Shown: positions 16,623 to 23,741 of the stretch, in pieces
How positions within the stretch are numbered: position 1 is the stretch's first letter
Layout: each line of letters starts with the position of its first letter
Source of the DNA: Subsaxibacter sp. CAU 1640
GTDB taxonomy: Bacteria; Bacteroidota; Bacteroidia; Flavobacteriales; Flavobacteriaceae
Direction of reading: 5' to 3'
DNA: 64,000 nucleotides
NCBI RefSeq assembly: GCF_023156585.1
Contig: NZ_JALNMI010000001.1
Span: 372,001 to 436,000, forward strand
Notes under the pieces: model-generated
Database searches by the model: none
What the model saw: the letters and a program-made list of their open reading frames with translations, nothing else
What the model was told of the DNA's origin: nothing
Made by a program: the position numbers and the translations under genes

Positions 16623-17936
16623 ATGGCTTCTTTAAAGTACTTCATTAAGGGAAACCAAAACCCTACGACAATTTATTTACGCTTCACTCAAGGCCGTAAA
16701 ATCGATTTAAAACGCTCAACTTCTTTACTCATAAATCCGAAATACTGGAATGCAACCAAAGGAGCTGTTAAACAAATTTCAGAATACGCCGATAAAAAGA
16801 ACCTACAAAACGACCTCAACGGATTAAAGACGGCTATTTTAAACAGTTTTAACGAACATTATTCAAAAGGTGGCATCATTAACGCCGAATGGCTAAACCA
16901 AACCGTAAAACAGTATTTTCAGCAAGACGGTAAAACCGATTTGAATTACTTTTTGGATTATTCACAGTACTACAAAGACAATTTGACTTCAAAAGTACAA
17001 TCGACTGGTAAAACTGGCGTGACCAGTAACACTCTTAAACGCTATAACACCATCATCAATAAAGTTACCGCCTTTGAAACTCATCAAAAGAAACGATACA
17101 CCTTTGAAATGATTGATTTGAAGTTTTACAAGGATTTCAAAAACTATCTAATCAAAGTTGAAAATCTTAACCTAAATACTACTGGCCGTTATATCAATTA
17201 TATCAAAACGATATGCATAGATGCTAAAAAATACGGCATCAAGATTAATCCAGTAGTGCTAAATGGCGAATTTAGACCAACTAAAGAACCTGTTAATTTT
17301 ATCACGCTATCAAAAACCGAAATCGACACGATTTTTAAACACGATTTCAGCAATACACCTTATTTGGATAATGCGAGAAACTGGCTAATCATTGGCCTAT
17401 GGACTGGCGCACGTGTTAGCGACCTTTTAAAATTCACTAAAAACAACATCCAAAACGGTTTTATTGAATATACAGCCAAAAAGACTGGACAAAAAATCAT
17501 TTTGCCTTTGCATCCACACGTTAGAGAAATTTTAGAAAACCTCAACGGCGAATTTCCTAAAGAGATTTCGAGCCAAAAACTCAATGACTATATAAAGATT
17601 GTTTGTAAGACAGCTGGACTAAATGAGGTTGTCAAAGGATCCAAACAAGTTGAGGTTAAAAATAAAATTTGGCGAAAAGAAAACGGCCATTACCCGAAAT
17701 ACGAATTAGTTTCTACTCACATTTGCCGTCGTTCTTTTGCCACTAACCATTACGGACAACTACCTACGCCTGTTATAATGGCTGTTACTGGACATACAAC
17801 CGAAAAAATGTTTTTGAACTACATAGGCAAAACGGCAAAGGACAACGCCAATGTTTTACACGAATTTTGGCAAGTCCAGGAACAAAAGAAACTTCAAAAA
17901 CCTCATCTAAATCTAATTAAAACACAAACAGCGTGA
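16623..17936 (+). CDS. Tyrosine recombinase/integrase of the tRNA-Leu element
   Basis: 437 residues. The N-terminal arm-binding region (KYFIKGNQNPTTIYLRFTQ) and a SAM-like core-binding domain (about 110-215) are typical of Bacteroidetes integrases, followed by the catalytic domain. The active-site residues are all present: R in GARVSDLLKF, K in KKTGQKI, HxxR in STHICRRSFATN, H in VTGHTTEKMF, and the nucleophile Y in LNYIGKT. It sits next to attL, transcribed into the element, and presumably joins attP to the 18-bp identity in tRNA-Leu. It overlaps a short downstream gene by GTGA. Confidence 0.95.
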   Translation: MASLKYFIKGNQNPTTIYLRFTQGRKIDLKRSTSLLINPKYWNATKGAVKQISEYADKKNLQNDLNGLKTAILNSFNEHYSKGGIINAEWLNQTVKQYFQQDGKTDLNYFLDYSQYYKDNLTSKVQSTGKTGVTSNTLKRYNTIINKVTAFETHQKKRYTFEMIDLKFYKDFKNYLIKVENLNLNTTGRYINYIKTICIDAKKYGIKINPVVLNGEFRPTKEPVNFITLSKTEIDTIFKHDFSNTPYLDNARNWLIIGLWTGARVSDLLKFTKNNIQNGFIEYTAKKTGQKIILPLHPHVREILENLNGEFPKEISSQKLNDYIKIVCKTAGLNEVVKGSKQVEVKNKIWRKENGHYPKYELVSTHICRRSFATNHYGQLPTPVIMAVTGHTTEKMFLNYIGKTAKDNANVLHEFWQVQEQKKLQKPHLNLIKTQTA

Positions 17937-18106
17937 AAACATCAAAAGACATAACAACACCAATAGGTTTTTTCAATACATATTTTGACCTTTTGCCACA
18001 ATATAAAACCAATAAAGATGCATTTGATTATCTGAATACTCAAGTTGAATACATCACAGGCAGAAAACTCTTTAAGAACTACGAACAATGGCAAAATAGC
18101 CAATAA
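17933..18106 (+). CDS. Small GTG-start ORF coupled to the integrase
   Basis: 57 codons beginning with GTG at 17933, which overlaps the integrase stop (GTGA). The product starts MKTSKDITTPIGFFNTYFDL and ends KNYEQWQNSQ. I recognise no family. It contains DAFDYLNT, encoded by 26 bp that are identical to a stretch of the next gene (18017-18042 versus 18481-18506, both in frame). The coupling and open frame support a real small protein, but it could also be a leftover of a recombination event. Confidence 0.5.
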   Translation: MKTSKDITTPIGFFNTYFDLLPQYKTNKDAFDYLNTQVEYITGRKLFKNYEQWQNSQ

Positions 18107-18120
18107 ATACTTTTGTTCAA

Positions 18121-18747
18121 ATGTCAAATAATACACTTAAAACCAGTTATCGAGAATTGCAAGACCACTTAAGGGCAATTTCTGAAATTCCAGAACGAGT
18201 AAATCGTTGCGATGAGGTTTTAAAAAAAGAGCTGTTAGAACACATCGACAATAGAATACAAGACGTTTTAGGCACTATAAACGGCGTATTAATGGTAAAT
18301 TCCGACTATAATTATCCTAATGAATACTTGCCTAATCGACAATTTGAATACTGGGCTGAAAGAGTTAATCAGGAATTCAACTATTACCAGTTTGTAAGAT
18401 TGAGGGAATTTATTTTAAACAGTATTGAAGTTAGAGCCGTACGAAATAAACACGAAAGGCATTTTTTTGAAACTGGATTAGATGCATTTGATTATCTGAA
18501 TACTCATTTTACCGACAAGGATAGGGCGTTAACAACTAAATATACAATTCTGTATCATTTTTTGAGATATAAAAACCTCATAAGGGCTACAGCTGTAGAA
18601 TACCAGTCTTTTGTTAGAGAATACACATCACTACCTCAAAAATTCAGTAGATTGAATTTTGACAACTCCGACAATCCAATTTATTTAACTCACGAACGAC
18701 ATCTAATAGAACTTTATAAGGAATTTCTATCACTTCAAAACAAATGA
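18121..18747 (+). CDS. Unrecognised 208-residue protein of the element
   Basis: Soluble, mostly helical-looking protein without signal peptide, membrane segment or nuclease motif that I can see. It begins MSNNTLKTSYRELQDHLRAI and has an aromatic-rich centre (FEYWAERVNQEFNYYQFVRL). It shares the in-frame 26-bp DAFDYLNT segment with the small ORF upstream. It lies 14 bp after that ORF, between integrase and excisionase-like gene, a position often used for accessory recombination or regulation genes. No function is assigned. Confidence 0.75.
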   Translation: MSNNTLKTSYRELQDHLRAISEIPERVNRCDEVLKKELLEHIDNRIQDVLGTINGVLMVNSDYNYPNEYLPNRQFEYWAERVNQEFNYYQFVRLREFILNSIEVRAVRNKHERHFFETGLDAFDYLNTHFTDKDRALTTKYTILYHFLRYKNLIRATAVEYQSFVREYTSLPQKFSRLNFDNSDNPIYLTHERHLIELYKEFLSLQNK

Positions 18748-18819
18748 ATTAGATTGATATAATATTGAATTAATCACTACTCAATTTTGCCATAACTTTA
18801 ATTTTAAATGTTTTGAGTT

Positions 18820-19104
18820 ATGGAAACAATCCAATTTTTAAACACCAGTCCAAACGCATTGGCTAATCTAATTGATGAGAAATTAAAAGAGCAATTAGAT
18901 GACCTTAAAAAGAACTTCACGCCAAAAGAACCGGAAGAATTTATGTCACGGAATGAAACGGCTAAACTTCTTAAAATATCGTTGGTAACATTACACGACT
19001 GGATTAACAAAGGCATATTACATCCTTATAAGATGGGTAACAAAACGTATTTCAGTCGTAAAGAGATTACCGAGACTATTTACAGCTCCAACAAATCGAA
19101 GTGA
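18820..19104 (+). CDS. Excisionase-family helix-turn-helix protein
   Basis: 94 residues. The C-terminal half (FMSRNETAKLLKISLVTLHD, then WINKGILHPYKMGNKTYFSR) is the winged MerR-like HTH_17 domain found in excisionases of Bacteroidetes mobile elements. The N-terminal 40 residues form a charged helix (NLIDEKLKEQLDDLKKNF). In such elements this protein steers the integrase to excision and may also regulate promoters. It has its own 72-bp upstream spacer, and its TGA overlaps the ATG of the next gene (TGATG). Confidence 0.85.
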   Translation: METIQFLNTSPNALANLIDEKLKEQLDDLKKNFTPKEPEEFMSRNETAKLLKISLVTLHDWINKGILHPYKMGNKTYFSRKEITETIYSSNKSK

Positions 19105-19637
19105 TGAAAACGGCCGAAATTGAATTTTTGAGGGCTATCTATTCAAAGACCTCATCTAAAGTAAATGATACAATCATTGAATATAATCTACTGGCCAATG
19201 ATGAGGTTATTGATGAACCTTTGTTCACTCCAATTGTGAGACTTGAACTTGATAACGGCTTTCACGATAGAAGTAGGTATTTTGATTACTGGCTTTATTT
19301 CAGAAATGACACCAACTGGAAAAGGTGCGCACGTACTGGATTAGCAAAAACAGACTTCAACTATATTCTTGAGGGCAATATATCGAGGGAATTAAACCTT
19401 TCCACTAAAACAGCCAAAGGCAAAAACTTTGAGACACCTCAACATTTGGTGATAGTTCAAAGTGCTGACATACATTCTTATTTGATTGTTGATATCTTCA
19501 AAGACTTCTACATTAGGAAAAAACAGATTTTAAAACACTTTATCAAAGACCACATCAAAGAACATCCTGCAACAAAAAAAGAGCCGTTAAACAGCTCTTT
19601 AGTTTGTTCAAATGTTTGTAATAACGGACCACGTTAA
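19104..19637 (+). CDS. Unrecognised 177-residue protein of the element
   Basis: Starts at the ATG that overlaps the excisionase stop (TGATG). A GTG one codon earlier is possible. The sequence begins MKTAEIEFLRAIYSKTSSKV and contains FDYWLYFRNDTNWKRCARTG and a basic helix near the end (RKKQILKHFIKDHIKEH). I recognise no family. A hairpin with flanking A/T tracts (19578-19600) lies inside the last 15 codons, so transcription may partly end within the gene. Coupling to the HTH gene suggests joint function. Confidence 0.7.
   Translation: MKTAEIEFLRAIYSKTSSKVNDTIIEYNLLANDEVIDEPLFTPIVRLELDNGFHDRSRYFDYWLYFRNDTNWKRCARTGLAKTDFNYILEGNISRELNLSTKTAKGKNFETPQHLVIVQSADIHSYLIVDIFKDFYIRKKQILKHFIKDHIKEHPATKKEPLNSSLVCSNVCNNGPR
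19578..19600 (+). terminator. Terminator-like hairpin inside the 3' end of a gene
   Basis: Stem AAAGAGC (19578-19584) and GCTCTTT (19594-19600), preceded by an A tract. It lies within the coding region that ends at 19637 and separates the integrase-side genes from the candidate replication gene. Confidence 0.4.
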
Positions 19638-19666
19638 AACAATGGCAATATACAAAATCGATACTT

Positions 19667-20104
19667 ATGAATTACCGAAAACAAGATACACAAAAAGAAC
19701 AATATATAACCATACCAACGTGGTTAATAAAAATGACCTCAAACAGAAAATCTCCTATTTTTCTAACTCCATTTGAGCGCGAACTATTCTGTTTGATTAA
19801 AGGCTTAAGTATAAAGGCTCCGTGTTATGCCAATGACCAGTACTTTGCATCAACGTTTAATGTGACAATAAAACATATAAACAAGAGTATTTCAAACCTT
19901 TCAAACAAAACTTTTCTAAATATTGAACACGACAATTTTAAAAGGTTGTTAAGTGTTAATAAAGACTTCGACAAGGACGCTGGGTTTGTATTCTTTGACA
20001 ATTTAAACAATAAAATATTTGTTTGTGATTGCAATAATGAGATATGGACAACTCGAAATGATATTGAAAGAGATACCATTGATTTCTTTAAAAAGTGTTC
20101 TTAA
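19667..20104 (+). CDS. Winged-helix/HTH protein, candidate replication initiator
   Basis: 145 residues. After a polar start (EQYITIPTWLIKMTSNRKSP) comes a segment FLTPFERELFCLIKGLSIKA, then NDQYFASTFNVTIKHINKSI. This is the helix layout of HTH_36-type winged-helix domains, which occur in replication initiators and plasmid or phage regulators. Directly after its stop lie four 22-bp iteron-like repeats and AT-rich DNA, the usual rep-iteron order of theta plasmids. Initiator function is inferred from this context. A simple regulator binding the repeats is the alternative. Confidence 0.55.
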   Translation: MNYRKQDTQKEQYITIPTWLIKMTSNRKSPIFLTPFERELFCLIKGLSIKAPCYANDQYFASTFNVTIKHINKSISNLSNKTFLNIEHDNFKRLLSVNKDFDKDAGFVFFDNLNNKIFVCDCNNEIWTTRNDIERDTIDFFKKCS

Positions 20105-20107
20105 TAC

Positions 20108-20194
20108 TATTAACCTACAGGTGCATTGGTATTAACCTACAGGTGTATTGGTATTAACCTACAGGTGCATTGGTATTAACCTACAGGTGTATTA
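20108..20194 (+). repeat. Four 22-bp iteron-like tandem repeats
   Basis: Units TATTAACCTACAGGTGCATT+GG at 20108-20129, 20130-20151, 20152-20173 and 20174-20194 (last one incomplete). They differ only at one base, which alternates C, T, C, T. Each contains the 10-bp dyad ACCT-AC-AGGT. The 22-bp period places every site on the same face of the helix, as in plasmid origin iterons. An AT-only stretch follows at 20191-20218. Confidence 0.9.
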
Positions 20195-20415
20195 TATAAT
20201 ATAATTAATACTATAATTTAAAAGATAGTGTATATACCTTTCGCTAAAATGATTTTGATTTATTAAAGGGATATGGGGTAAAATCACTACGATAAATATT
20301 GCTCCTACATCGCTGTTTAGTCAGAATTTTATACACGACAATTTTTTATTAGGGGGGGGTTACTTCGATTAAATCAATATTTATATTTTCATATCTTTAA
20401 TAAAATTGACGAGTT
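20195..20415. other. Non-coding stretch after the iterons
   Basis: AT-rich DNA following the repeats, a candidate unwinding region (20191-20230), then a run of eight G at 20352-20359, then a possible -7 box TATCTTTA at 20392-20399 before the gene at 20416. No gene is seen. Confidence 0.55.
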
Positions 20416-21018
20416 ATGGAACATAATTTAAATAGTGATTTTCAAATGCATTACTGGGATTTTATGTATGCCATAGAATTCGATTTAAAAACGTTATCAA
20501 GGTATATTGAGTTAAATGACAACAACCTAAACACTTATTCTATAGAATTGGTGCGACTGTATTTATCAACTTGTTCAGAAATTGAGGTGGTTTTAAAAGA
20601 GTTCTGCAAGATTTTAAACGATAGTTCGGAGCCACGAAATATAACGCAGTATAGAAATATAATTAAACCTGAAAGGCCTCAAATGCTTGATGAGATTGTG
20701 AATATTGGTTTTAAAAAAACAGTAACGCCGTGGGTTGATTGGAAAAAAGACACTACGCCTAAATGGTGGAAAGACTATCAATTAGTCAAACATAGTAGAA
20801 ATGAATACTATCACCTGGCTACTTTGGAAAATGTCTTGCATTCAGTTGGAGCTTTGTTCTTATGCGTACATTTTTATTATTTGGAATATTTATCCCAAAT
20901 CCCAAAGAGCATTTTACCTCGCGAACTATCATTAAAGGATATAACATCTATATTCAATTCAGGTAACAACTTTTTGAAACTAGCATCAAAACATCAGCAA
21001 GGATTTTTATCTATATAA
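20416..21018 (+). CDS. Putative HEPN-like cargo protein
   Basis: 200 residues, helical, no signal peptide. The segment LVKHSRNEYYHLATLENVLH contains R128-N-E-Y-Y-H133, the RX4H pattern of HEPN ribonucleases, set before a hydrophobic helix (SVGALFLCVHFYYLEYL), as in HEPN four-helix domains. It also has PWVDWKKDTTPKWWKDYQ. It is the last gene before attR, separated by a 311-bp spacer and with its own promoter-like box, the usual place for cargo. A defence or toxin-type RNase role is inferred from one motif and context. No antitoxin is visible beside it. Confidence 0.5.
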   Translation: MEHNLNSDFQMHYWDFMYAIEFDLKTLSRYIELNDNNLNTYSIELVRLYLSTCSEIEVVLKEFCKILNDSSEPRNITQYRNIIKPERPQMLDEIVNIGFKKTVTPWVDWKKDTTPKWWKDYQLVKHSRNEYYHLATLENVLHSVGALFLCVHFYYLEYLSQIPKSILPRELSLKDITSIFNSGNNFLKLASKHQQGFLSI

Positions 21019-21046
21019 AATAGATAAGATTTTTTAGGTTTTGATT

Positions 21047-21070
21047 AAATGTTGTACACTATGTCGGCAC
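21047..21070 (+). repeat. 24-bp direct repeat, right copy (candidate integrase arm site)
   Basis: Identical in all 24 bases to 16549-16572. It lies 57 bp inside attR. In an excised circle the two copies would flank the joined att core in the same orientation. Confidence 0.7.
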
Positions 21071-21074
21071 AAAT

Positions 21075-21109
21075 AAAAAACCCTATCTACAAACTTATTG
21101 TAAATAGGG
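21075..21109 (-). terminator. Terminator for tRNA-Leu supplied by the element
   Basis: Stem CCCTAT/ATAGGG (21081-21086 and 21104-21109) extended by TACAA/TTGTA. On the reverse strand it is followed by TTTTTTATT. It sits 20 bp beyond the tRNA 3' end and replaces the original terminator now found at 16363-16396. Confidence 0.7.
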
Positions 21110-21128
21110 CGTTCTAAAGAATTAAATG

Positions 21129-21208
21129 TACTCAAGGTGGGAATCGAACCCACACTCCGAAGAACTGGATTTTGAATCCAGCGCGTCTACCAATTCCGCC
21201 ACTTGAGC
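21129..21208 (-). tRNA. tRNA-Leu (anticodon CAA)
   Basis: Reverse strand. Acceptor arms GCTCAAG (21208-21202) and CTTGAGT with discriminator A at 21129; the first pair is G-U. The anticodon stem CTGGA/TCCAG encloses loop TTCAAAA, giving anticodon CAA. The T arm is GTGGGTTCGATTCCCAC. The variable arm is of class II type. CCA is not encoded. The 3' end doubles as attR of the element, and the gene remains complete. Confidence 0.95.
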
Positions 21209-21302
21209 ATTATTGAATTATTGGACTGCAAAATTATAAAATATTTTATAACTAACAATTAAAATTTGTGACTTTTATGCTTTAGCAGTCCAAATAAATT
21301 CC

Positions 21303-21310
21303 TAAATTTG
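21303..21310 (+). promoter_or_regulatory. Promoter of prs
   Basis: TAAATTTG matches the Bacteroidetes -7 consensus, with TTTA at 21281-21284 as a weak -33 element 18 bp upstream. The prs start is 52 bp downstream. Confidence 0.5.
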
Positions 21311-21362
21311 CAGCCTGATAATCAAAACAACGATTAATTCGTTATAAAACAAACTTTTATCA

Positions 21363-22304
21363 ATGCCCGAAGTTGCTACAGAAGCTAAAATTTTTGCATG
21401 TTCACAAAGCACTGAACTTGCTGAAAAAATCGCAGCCACTTTTGGTGCTCCTCTAGGTAATGTCATAACATCAACCTACAGTGATGGTGAGTTTCAACCT
21501 TCTTATGAAGAATCAATAAGAGGAACGCGAATTTTCATTATTGGGTCTACTCATCCTGGACCTCAAAATTTAATGGAAATGTTGTTGATGATTGATGCCG
21601 CCAAACGTGCGTCTGCTCGACATATTACAGCAGTATTGCCATATTTTGGCTGGGCAAGACAAGATAGAAAAGATAAACCAAGAGTGCCCATTGCGGCAAA
21701 ATTGGTAGCTAAAATGCTAGAAGCAGCAGGTGCTACTAGGATCATCACGATGGATTTGCATGCTGACCAAATTCAAGGTTTCTTTGAAAAACCAGTGGAT
21801 CATTTATTTGCATCTACTGTGTTTTTACCTTATTTGCAAAGTTTGAACCTTGACAATTTGACTATTGCATCTCCAGATATGGGAGGTTCCAAAAGAGCAT
21901 ATGCCTATTCAAAAGCTTTGGAAAGTGACGTAGTGATTTGTTATAAGCAACGCGCAAAGGCCAATGTTATTTCTCACATGGAATTGATAGGTGATGTTAC
22001 TGGTAAGAACGTGGTTTTAGTAGATGACATGGTGGACACGGCCGGAACTTTAACAAAAGCTGCTGATTTAATGATGGAAAGGGGCGCTTTGAGTGTCAGA
22101 GCAATTTGTACACATCCTATTTTATCTGGCAATGCTTATGAACGTTTGGAGAATTCTAAGCTTGAAGAGTTAATTGTCACTGATTCTATTCCGTTAAAAC
22201 AAAAATGTGATAAAATCAGAGTGATTAGCTGCGCTGATCTATTTGCAGGAGTAATGCACAATGTACATTACAACAAGTCTATCAGCTCTAAATTTTTAAT
22301 GTAA
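21363..22304 (+). CDS. prs: Ribose-phosphate pyrophosphokinase (PRPP synthetase)
   Basis: 313 residues, the usual length. It shows the PRPP synthetase signature around the Mg/diphosphate-binding site (RIITMDLHADQIQGFF), the ATP-binding part YFGWARQDRKDKPRVPIAAK, and the ribose-5-phosphate loop VLVDDMVDTAGTL. It makes PRPP from ribose 5-phosphate and ATP for purine, pyrimidine, histidine and NAD synthesis. It is followed 25 bp later by rplY and then pth, a conserved gene order in Bacteroidetes and other bacteria. Confidence 0.97.
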   Translation: MPEVATEAKIFACSQSTELAEKIAATFGAPLGNVITSTYSDGEFQPSYEESIRGTRIFIIGSTHPGPQNLMEMLLMIDAAKRASARHITAVLPYFGWARQDRKDKPRVPIAAKLVAKMLEAAGATRIITMDLHADQIQGFFEKPVDHLFASTVFLPYLQSLNLDNLTIASPDMGGSKRAYAYSKALESDVVICYKQRAKANVISHMELIGDVTGKNVVLVDDMVDTAGTLTKAADLMMERGALSVRAICTHPILSGNAYERLENSKLEELIVTDSIPLKQKCDKIRVISCADLFAGVMHNVHYNKSISSKFLM

Positions 22305-22329
22305 ATTAATATTAATATAAACACAAACA

Positions 22330-22989
22330 ATGAAATCAATTACAATCAATGGATCTCAAAGAGAAAGCGTGGGCAAAACATCAACAAAAGCCTTACGTAA
22401 TGCTGGTCAGGTTCCTTGCGTATTATACGGAGGAGACAAACCAGTGCATTTCTCTGCACCTGAATTGGCTTTCTCTAAACTGGTTTATACGCCGAATGCG
22501 CATACAGTTGTGATTGAGCTAGAAAACGGAACGTCTTACAATGCTATTATGCAAGACATCCAGTTTCATCCTGTAACAGACAGAATCTTACATATAGATT
22601 TCTATCAGTTATTTGAAGATAGAGAAATCACCATGGAAATTCCAGTACATATTATTGGTACATCCAGAGGTGTGTTAAACGGAGGTGTTCTTCGTAGAAA
22701 TCAACGTAAGTTGAAAGTGAAGGCTTTGCCTGCCAATTTACCCGATTTTATTGAGGCTGATATCACTCCGTTAAGAATTGGAAGTAAACTTTACATTACT
22801 TCTTTGGTTAATCCTGATTACAAATTTTTACATCCAGACAACACCGTGGTGTGTCAAGTGAGACGTTCTAGAGCAAGTGTTGCTGAATTTGAAGAAGAAC
22901 AGGAAGAAGCAGCGGCTGAAGAGGCTGCAGCTGAAGCTGGAGAGACTGCAGAAGCTACTACAGAAACATCTTCAGAAGGACAAGAATAA
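22330..22989 (+). CDS. rplY: 50S ribosomal protein L25/general stress protein Ctc
   Basis: 219 residues, the long CTC form. The N-terminal 5S rRNA-binding L25 domain ([35 protein letters not shown]) is followed by the TL5 beta domain (about 95-185) and an acidic Glu/Ala-rich tail ([18 protein letters not shown]) typical of Bacteroidetes. It binds 5S rRNA in the central protuberance. It sits between prs and pth, as in many genomes. Confidence 0.96.
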   Translation: MKSITINGSQRESVGKTSTKALRNAGQVPCVLYGGDKPVHFSAPELAFSKLVYTPNAHTVVIELENGTSYNAIMQDIQFHPVTDRILHIDFYQLFEDREITMEIPVHIIGTSRGVLNGGVLRRNQRKLKVKALPANLPDFIEADITPLRIGSKLYITSLVNPDYKFLHPDNTVVCQVRRSRASVAEFEEEQEEAAAEEAAAEAGETAEATTETSSEGQE

Positions 22990-23060
22990 ATCATTCGATT
23001 TAATATTACATTTAAAGCATTCTGATATTTCAGGATGCTTTTTTATTTTTACCCAAAATT

Positions 23061-23693
23061 ATGTTTAAGCTTTTGTACAATCTTTTTAGTCGTTCTAAAT
23101 ACAGAAAAGCTTCTGAAGAAAATGATATGAAAAAATATCTAATTGTTGGTTTAGGAAACATAGGTGACGATTATTCCAATACACGTCATAACATTGGTTT
23201 TAAAGTTTTGGATTTCTTGGCAAAACAAGAATCGCTATCTTTTGAAACCCAAAAACTGGGAGATATTGCTATCTATAAATTTAAAGGTAGAGCATTTATC
23301 TTACTCAAACCAAACACTTATATGAATTTAAGCGGTAAAGCGGTGCTGTATTGGCTAAATAAAGAAAATATCCCCTTGGAAAACTTACTTGTCATTACAG
23401 ACGACCTCAATCTGCCTTTCGGCACCATTCGTCTCAAAACTAAAGGGAGCGATGGTGGTCATAACGGATTGAAAGATATTCAAGATAAACTGCAAACCAC
23501 TAATTATAATCGTTTTCGATTTGGAATCAGTGATGCCTTCAGCAAAGGAAGACAAGTAGACTATGTTTTAGGTCATTGGACAGATGCAGAAGCGCAGAAA
23601 CTCCCTGAACGCTTAGAAAAAGCGACCGAACTTATAAAATCATTCGGAACAGCAGGTGTTAATATCACCATGAATACTTTTAATGGATCATAA
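23061..23693 (+). CDS. pth: Peptidyl-tRNA hydrolase
   Basis: 210 residues. The Pth core begins [20 protein letters not shown], with catalytic His in NTRHNIGF; then [31 protein letters not shown] and [12 protein letters not shown]. It frees peptides from tRNAs dropped by stalled ribosomes. The ATG at 23061 adds 22 basic residues before the core, an extension also seen in relatives. The ATG at 23127 (MKKYLIVG) is an alternative. It is the last gene of the prs-rplY-pth run and is followed by a strong terminator. Confidence 0.95.
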   Translation: MFKLLYNLFSRSKYRKASEENDMKKYLIVGLGNIGDDYSNTRHNIGFKVLDFLAKQESLSFETQKLGDIAIYKFKGRAFILLKPNTYMNLSGKAVLYWLNKENIPLENLLVITDDLNLPFGTIRLKTKGSDGGHNGLKDIQDKLQTTNYNRFRFGISDAFSKGRQVDYVLGHWTDAEAQKLPERLEKATELIKSFGTAGVNITMNTFNGS

Positions 23694-23723
23694 AAAAAGG
23701 AGAGGCAAAAACCTCTCCTTTTT
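23694..23723. terminator. Bidirectional terminator between pth and the metalloprotease
   Basis: Perfect stem AAAAAGGAGAGG / CCTCTCCTTTTT with a 6-nt loop, between two convergent genes. It can serve both. Confidence 0.85.
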
Positions 23724-23741
23724 ATTTATTACAATTATTGC

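Larger units (their letters stand above)
16396..21150. mobile_element. 4.7-kb integrative element in tRNA-Leu(CAA)
   Basis: Bounded by a duplicated tRNA-Leu end (16396-16419 and 21127-21150) and carrying, in order, a tyrosine integrase, six further genes and a cargo gene, all on the forward strand. A 24-bp perfect direct repeat lies just inside both ends (16549-16572, 21047-21070). It contains an excisionase-like HTH gene, a candidate replication protein and four 22-bp iterons. No conjugation, relaxase, capsid or terminase gene is visible, so it would need a helper to move between cells. The element restores a complete tRNA and supplies a new terminator (21075-21109). Classification as an integrative plasmid or satellite is inferred. 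Confidence 0.88.

Noticed and set aside
19642-19779. Alternative short frame MAIYKIDTYELPKTRYTKRT just before and overlapping the rep-like gene
   Set aside because: Different frame from the 145-residue gene and only about 45 codons; nothing supports translation, although a frameshift at the start of the rep-like gene cannot be excluded.
20108-20194. CRISPR array
   Set aside because: The 22-bp units follow each other without spacers and no cas gene is present; an iteron-like array explains it better.
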